The notes under the pieces were generated by a model. It had not been told where the DNA came from. It made no database searches and saw nothing but the letters and a program-made list of their open reading frames with translations. 9,665 bases of DNA from Wolbachia endosymbiont of Cylisticus convexus (GTDB taxonomy: Bacteria; Pseudomonadota; Alphaproteobacteria; Rickettsiales; Anaplasmataceae): contig NZ_QPIP01000064.1 in NCBI RefSeq assembly GCF_003344345.1, positions 1 to 9,665 on the forward strand, written 5' to 3'. A program made the translations under genes and the position numbers. Below are positions 5,801 through 9,665 of the stretch, piece after piece (the first letter of the stretch is position 1; the number at the start of each line of letters is the position of its first letter).

Positions 5801-7513
5801 CTATTCATCTTTATCAAGGTCCTTTAACATACTGTAGTTACCTTTTCTAAATTTACCTTTTAAAGATGTAACTCCACTTTCGCTAATTCCACTTAAACTT
5901 AATGCTGCTCCACCTAGCTGCAATCCAATTTCAGACGTCTCGGGAATAATTTTACTAGCCCCTAGATCTTTATAAATCTCCACATTATTCAAATCTGGTA
6001 AACGTATTATAATATTTACATGCGGGAAATTTGCCGCAACTAGAGAAACTATTTTCTTTATAGTAACTTCGTTCTTTATTGAAACCACAAGAGCTTGGGC
6101 TCTTTCTATTCCAACTGATTTTAAAATTTCATGTCTTGTAGCATCTCCAAGATATATAGGAAAACTGTCATTTTTTCCTTCTTTCACTATTTTTGATTGA
6201 ATATCTACAACAACATAACTTAAGTGCTCTGCAGTAAGCATTTTTGTTACCATATATCCCACTCTACCAAACCCAGCAACTATTACGTGGTTATAAAGGT
6301 CTTGTGTGTCTGTTTCAATTGCTTCATCGTCTAGTATTACTTTTTCAGTGCTAAATGAATTTGTTATCCAGTCTCCAATTCCTGATAAAAGAGGAGTAAA
6401 AGCCATAGTTACTGTAGTTACCATCATAAGTACTTGAGCGATTTCACTTGGTAGTACATCTAACTCATCTGCTAAACGGAATAAGATAAATGCAAATTCA
6501 CCGCCTTGGGCAAGCAGTAACCCAGCTTGTATTGCAGGCGCACTTCTAAACCCAAAAAATCTACACAATGTATATATAATGGACGTCTTTAAAACGATAA
6601 GAATAATTGATAATAAAGTAACGAGCGGTAACTTATTGAGTAAAAGATCAATATCAATAGACATGCCAACGGTCATAAAAAATAAGCCAAGAAACAAGTC
6701 TTTAAATGGTAATACCGCATGTTCTACTGAATGCCTGTGTTCTGTTTCCGCAACTAGCAACCCAGCAACAAATGCACCTAATGCCATCGATAAATGAAAT
6801 TGCTCAGTAATAAACGCTGATCCTAATATTATGAGAAGTGTTGTTGATATAAAGACTTCATTACTATCCATTTTGGCAATAACCGAAAATAAGGGCCTCA
6901 GTAATAACCTACCAGTTACAAATATCAACACTAATGCAATAGCTGCTTGCATTAATGAGCCTGTTAACGAACTTATTAAGCTGTGCTCAGAATTGCCAGT
7001 AAGGAGAGGCACTAGTACTATCAGAGGTACCACTGCAAAGTCTTGCATTAGTAGCACTGCTATCGACAATCTACCAACTTGGCTTGCTTGAGAACCCTTT
7101 TCTTGCAGAACCTGCAACACTATTGCTGTTGAGGATAGTGTGAGTCCGCCACCAATAATTGCTGCCATGTTTGTACTCACTCCAAAGGCGAGAGCAATGC
7201 ACCATATTGCTATCATGGTAACTATAACTTGAAGGGAACCAAATCCGAACACATGCATACGCATGGCAATAAGACGTTCAAATGTCAATTCAAGACCTAT
7301 AATGAACAATAGGAAAACTACACCAAATTCTGCAAAATTATCCATTACTTCAGCTGAATGTATCAGATTAAATCCATGAGAACCAATCAATGCGCCTGCA
7401 ACAAAGTAACCAAGCACCGGGCTGATATTCATTTTCCAAAACGCTATGACTATGAATACAGCAGCAGAGAGTAAAATTATAATATCAAACAAATGCTGAG
7501 AGCCACTGTGCAT
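5801..7513 (-). CDS. Monovalent cation:proton antiporter, CPA2 family (KefB/YbaL type)
   Basis: This inner-membrane protein is likely to exchange K+ or Na+ for H+. It has 570 residues (E. coli YbaL 558, KefB 601). About the first 385 form the multi-pass exchanger domain: IIGLELTFERL (71-81), LTLSSTAIVLQ (124-134), the ion-site pair Gln157-Asp158 in LLMQDFAVVPL, and LGLFFMTVGMSID. From about 405 a cytoplasmic TrkA-N/RCK domain follows, with the nucleotide-binding AGFGRVGYM (about 410-418), then VVVDIQ and LGDATRHEILKSVGI. It ends in KGKFRKGNYSMLKDLDKDE. AGGG within the stop region of the preceding gene serves as its ribosome binding site, with only 5 bp between the genes, so they are co-transcribed. 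KefB and KefC are gated by glutathione; whether this one is cannot be decided from sequence, so I give no symbol. Confidence 0.88.
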   Translation of the reverse strand: MHSGSQHLFDIIILLSAAVFIVIAFWKMNISPVLGYFVAGALIGSHGFNLIHSAEVMDNFAEFGVVFLLFIIGLELTFERLIAMRMHVFGFGSLQVIVTMIAIWCIALAFGVSTNMAAIIGGGLTLSSTAIVLQVLQEKGSQASQVGRLSIAVLLMQDFAVVPLIVLVPLLTGNSEHSLISSLTGSLMQAAIALVLIFVTGRLLLRPLFSVIAKMDSNEVFISTTLLIILGSAFITEQFHLSMALGAFVAGLLVAETEHRHSVEHAVLPFKDLFLGLFFMTVGMSIDIDLLLNKLPLVTLLSIILIVLKTSIIYTLCRFFGFRSAPAIQAGLLLAQGGEFAFILFRLADELDVLPSEIAQVLMMVTTVTMAFTPLLSGIGDWITNSFSTEKVILDDEAIETDTQDLYNHVIVAGFGRVGYMVTKMLTAEHLSYVVVDIQSKIVKEGKNDSFPIYLGDATRHEILKSVGIERAQALVVSIKNEVTIKKIVSLVAANFPHVNIIIRLPDLNNVEIYKDLGASKIIPETSEIGLQLGGAALSLSGISESGVTSLKGKFRKGNYSMLKDLDKDE

Positions 7514-7518
7514 GATAT

Positions 7519-8091
7519 TTACCCTGTAGAATTAGACCATTTAATTGAGCAACCAATACTTGATTTTTGGTCAACTGGAGGATTGCTAGTTTCTGCAACA
7601 AATTTCATGGCTTGAAATAAATCACTACTTCCTATTTCGTAATTTTGAACTTTCTCTTTTTTTGCGTTGTTAAAACGTCCACGATAGCAGAGGGTTAGGT
7701 TGGAATTAAAGCCAAAAAAATCAGGGGTACAAACAGCACCATACTCTTTAGCTACTTCTTGGTTACTGTCAATCAAATATGGAAATGTAAACTTATTTTC
7801 CTTGGCAAAATTAATCATGTTTTCAAAGGAGTCTTCTGGGTACTCATTCACATCATTTGGCATTATTGCAAATGTATTTACCTGATAATCTTTCTCCAAT
7901 AAATTAACATCGCTTATTAGATTGCTAATAATTGATTGAACGTAAGGACAGTGATTGCATATAAACATTACAATAAGACCATTTTTCTCACAGCAGTCAC
8001 TTAATGCATAATATTTGTTATCCACTCCCAAGAGATTGAAATCCTTTGCAGTAAAACCAAAATCTACCCCAGGAGTATTCAGTGCAACCAT
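7519..8091 (-). CDS. Thioredoxin-fold protein, AhpC/TSA-like (PRX_like1 type)
   Basis: This 190-residue protein has a peroxiredoxin/thioredoxin fold. It opens with APDF-like GVDFGFTAKDF, has the redox motif CNHC (Cys45 and Cys48) in VMFICNHCPYVQ after the first core strand, AKEYGAVCTPDFF with the expected cis-Pro loop, and ends near IGCSIKW. These features match a widespread family annotated as thioredoxin family or redoxin domain proteins, whose substrate is unknown. No signal peptide or membrane segment is visible, so it should be cytoplasmic; the reduced or oxidised partner is not known. It is the first gene of the minus-strand run and lies 5 bp before the antiporter. The ATG at 8091 has no clear Shine-Dalgarno. 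GTP- or metal-linked roles have no support here. Confidence 0.8.
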   Translation of the reverse strand: MVALNTPGVDFGFTAKDFNLLGVDNKYYALSDCCEKNGLIVMFICNHCPYVQSIISNLISDVNLLEKDYQVNTFAIMPNDVNEYPEDSFENMINFAKENKFTFPYLIDSNQEVAKEYGAVCTPDFFGFNSNLTLCYRGRFNNAKKEKVQNYEIGSSDLFQAMKFVAETSNPPVDQKSSIGCSIKWSNSTG

Positions 8092-8195
8092 AGCTTATAG
8101 AGTTTTTTACTTTATATAACTTATGATCTTATTGCTTAAATGTCAAACGGTTTCTATGTATACTGTTTGCATTTAGCGTTGTAATTATAAAACTT
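8092..8195. promoter_or_regulatory. Divergent promoter region thioredoxin-like gene/tmk
   Basis: On the minus strand a perfect -35 hexamer TTGACA (8146-8141) is followed after 17 bp by a poor -10, TAAGTT (8123-8118), with AT-rich TTATATAA further on; this would serve the thioredoxin-like gene. On the plus strand TATACT (8159-8164) is a -10 candidate for tmk, with a leader of about 25 bases, but lacks a matching -35. Neither start has a clear ribosome binding site. Confidence 0.35.
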
Positions 8196-8789
8196 ATGTT
8201 CATAACCTTCGAAGGAATAGATGGTTCTGGTAAAACAACACAGTCTGAGTTACTTGCAAATTATTTCAAGCAAATTCGCGGTGAAAGTAATGTGGTATTG
8301 ACTCGAGAACCAGGTGGTACTGATTTTGCAGAAAAAATAAGAGGATTACTACTTAAGGATAATATTGATCCCATCTCTGAACTTTTATTACTTATTTCAA
8401 TGAGATATGAACATATGAAAAAATTAATACTACCAGCTCTTAAAGAAGGAAAGACAGTTATTTGTGATCGATTTATCGACTCAACTATTGCATATCAAGG
8501 ATATGGGTTAGGTGTTGACTTAAGGCTAATAAAAGACTTACACAAATTGGTGAAGATTAAATACCCAGATATCACATTTATTCTAGATATTGATGTTCAA
8601 GTTGGGCTCAGCAGAGCAAAGGATAAAAATAAATACGAAGAGATGAACGTTGATTTTTATAATAAAGTTCGAAAAGGATTTCAAGAAATAGCTGTAAAAG
8701 AACCCAATAGGTGCAGTGTTATTACTGGAATTGAAACAAAAAGTGATAATCACGTACACAATGAAATTATTGATATTGCAAAGACTTAG
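8196..8789 (+). CDS. tmk: Thymidylate kinase
   Basis: It phosphorylates dTMP to dTDP with ATP, an essential cytoplasmic step of dTTP synthesis. The 197-residue length is usual for the family (E. coli 213). The start MFITFEGIDGSGKTTQ carries the P-loop GIDGSGKT (7-14) right at the N-terminus as expected. Further motifs are TREPGGT (36-42), SMRYEHM with Arg70, CDRFIDST (90-97) and AYQGYGLG. A lid with basic residues, SRAKDKNKYEE, fits the bacterial type in which the lid supplies catalytic Arg or Lys. It stands alone on its strand, divergent from the thioredoxin-like gene. Downstream is IS-associated sequence, so no further member of the transcript is visible. Confidence 0.96.
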   Translation: MFITFEGIDGSGKTTQSELLANYFKQIRGESNVVLTREPGGTDFAEKIRGLLLKDNIDPISELLLLISMRYEHMKKLILPALKEGKTVICDRFIDSTIAYQGYGLGVDLRLIKDLHKLVKIKYPDITFILDIDVQVGLSRAKDKNKYEEMNVDFYNKVRKGFQEIAVKEPNRCSVITGIETKSDNHVHNEIIDIAKT

Positions 8790-9007
8790 CTATACTTATT
8801 GAACTTTTGCTAATTTAAACAGTTACTGTATTAACCTATGGTAAAAAATTATCAATTTTAGGTAACGTTATTTCATATGAAAGATTCTCTTTTTGATTAG
8901 CTAAAAAATTTTGTATTTCATCTTTAGGTTTTTCACTTATTGTTCTATATGTTCTTGCACGATTAATTAGCTGGAGAGTAGACCAACGGAACTTCCCCAC
9001 CAGTCTC
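8790..9007 (-). pseudogene. Possible 3' fragment of an unknown gene, cut by the IS4-family element
   Basis: A minus-strand frame is open from the putative IS boundary at about 9007 to a TAG at 8836-8838. It reads RLVGKFRWSTLQLINRARTY, then RTISEKPKDEIQNFLANQKE, and ends in LPKIDNFLP. The composition is protein-like but I recognise no family. It has no start codon in the window, which fits a gene whose 5' part was lost or displaced when the IS inserted. Between tmk (ends 8789) and 8835 I see no further feature and no strong terminator. A chance open frame remains possible. Confidence 0.35.
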
Positions 9008-9032
9008 CATAAGTGTTGAAAGTATCACAAGT
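9008..9032 (+). repeat. 25-bp inverted repeat, right copy
   Basis: It begins CATAAGTGTTGAAAGTAT and ends CACAAGT, about 105-130 bp beyond the stop of the IS4-type transposase. It is probably a terminal inverted repeat of that IS. Confidence 0.7.
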
Positions 9033-9136
9033 GTCCAATGATAGAAAATATTTGGAGACCTCTTTCTCACTCTTCCTAGAAATTGCTTTGCTAGTCTTCC
9101 ATGATCTCGAAGTTTCCTATAGTTGGTTCCTTACTA

Positions 9137-9665
9137 TTACCCATAAGTATAAAGTTCAGTAGCAAGCCTCCATCCTTCTGATAAATCAAAGAGACGTCTC
9201 CATCCTTTCCAAAGGGTAATAGGTCCAGGTTCTGGGTCATTTTTTCTGGCTAAGTGGCCTCCAAGCTGAGCAATCCATGAAACAACCTCTTTTATAGTAG
9301 GAGTTACATTTGGGCATTTGTGTATTTTCGCGTATAAAACTTTCCACTCTTCTTCAGCTAATAAAGTAGTGCACGGTAGTGTTGGATTGGTTCTTGCAAT
9401 TGTTGTAATAAAAAAAATTCTCCAAGCAATAACACTCATAACCGTTAAATACCTCATTAATCTTTCTGCTGTTTCAAGTCTACATTCTTCAACTTTAAGG
9501 CCAGATTTTAAAATTTTATGAAGTATCTCTATCTTCCATCTAAGACAATACCAACTAACCTTTTCAACTGCCTCATCAAAAGTATTGACAGGAAGATTCG
9601 TTAAAAGCATCCACTCTAGCGGACTTGCTTCAGGAGGACAGAACAACATAAACTGCATAAAGTGG
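9137..9665 (-). CDS. IS4-family (Tn5/IS50-like) transposase, C-terminal part
   Basis: The frame is open at the window edge, so the N-terminal part with the first two catalytic aspartates is outside; Met at 9658 is internal. What is seen corresponds to about residue 298 to the end of the Tn5 transposase (476). SPLEWMLLTNLPV aligns with the family's PLKWLLLTGEPV. The YREK signature is exact in spacing: YCLRWKIEILHKILK has Tyr37, Arg40, catalytic Glu44 and Lys51 counted from that Met. The C-terminal dimerisation region keeps AQLGGHLARKND and LWKGWRRLFDLSEGW before TAA at 9137-9139, followed by TAG and TAA. No lesion is visible in this part, so the copy may be recent or active. Confidence 0.87.
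   Translation of the reverse strand, partial: HFMQFMLFCPPEASPLEWMLLTNLPVNTFDEAVEKVSWYCLRWKIEILHKILKSGLKVEECRLETAERLMRYLTVMSVIAWRIFFITTIARTNPTLPCTTLLAEEEWKVLYAKIHKCPNVTPTIKEVVSWIAQLGGHLARKNDPEPGPITLWKGWRRLFDLSEGWRLATELYTYG

Larger units (their letters stand above)
9008..9665 (-). mobile_element. IS4-family (IS50/Tn5-like) insertion sequence, partial
   Basis: The element contains the C-terminal part of the transposase gene (9137 to the window edge) and about 130 bp beyond its stop. I place its left end near 9008 because the sequence from there inward (CATAAGTGTTGAAAGTAT then CACAAGT) recurs in inverted orientation at 1338-1314. The last part, TATCACAAGT, loosely resembles the TATACACAAGT of IS50 ends. 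After the TAATAGTAA stops the transposase frame stays open for about 55 codons (down to 8963), reading NYRKLRDHGRLAKQFLGRVR; I do not recognise it. The far end and the target duplication lie outside the window. Confidence 0.6.

Noticed and set aside
5574..5837. Plus-strand ORF across the lysC start and the spacer
   Set aside because: It runs through the antisense of lysC and the end of the antiporter gene, with no family resemblance.
6579..7091. Two plus-strand ORFs over the antiporter gene
   Set aside because: They are mirror frames of transmembrane-coding sequence and have no independent support.

Overview
The window is AT-rich. It carries compact housekeeping genes between eroded insertion sequences, which points to an obligate intracellular alphaproteobacterium of the Rickettsiales. 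Wolbachia is the likeliest genus because of the mix of IS256-, IS4- and group II intron-like sequence, a retained aspartokinase, and gshB, bcp, recF and tmk with little spacing. That genus call is an inference from gene content, not from a marker gene.

Left flank, about 1-1340, is a graveyard of mobile DNA. Positions 1-134 look like the 5' end of a group II intron on the minus strand that runs out of the window. Positions 135-924 hold a plus-strand IS256-family transposase broken by many frameshifts and stops. Its right terminal inverted repeat is split by a 214-bp non-autonomous element (953-1166) with IS4/IS231-like ends and an 11-bp target duplication. Next comes a minus-strand von Willebrand factor A (VWA) domain pseudogene (to 1914), frameshifted near its N-terminus and truncated at its 3' end.

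The core, about 1998-8789, is intact. gshB (minus) and bcp-recF (plus) diverge from a 63-bp spacer. recF converges on lysC with only 3 bp between their stop codons. A minus-strand run follows in transcription order: thioredoxin-like gene, KefB/YbaL-type antiporter, lysC. It diverges from tmk (plus). Several products concern thiol and redox balance: glutathione synthesis, a PrxQ/BCP peroxidase, a CxxC thioredoxin-fold protein, and a KefB-like antiporter from a family in which some members are glutathione-gated. Others serve DNA metabolism (RecF, thymidylate kinase) and the aspartate/diaminopimelate pathway (LysC).

Right flank, about 8790-9665, holds a possible 3' gene fragment and then the C-terminal part of an IS4-family (Tn5/IS50-like) transposase on the minus strand that runs off the window edge. 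A 25-bp sequence next to this IS recurs once, inverted, at the broken 3' end of the VWA pseudogene, so the housekeeping block lies between inverted copies of what may be an IS end. I found no CRISPR array, tRNA or rRNA, and no clear new multi-gene system. The most notable structures are the nested insertions and the decaying VWA gene.
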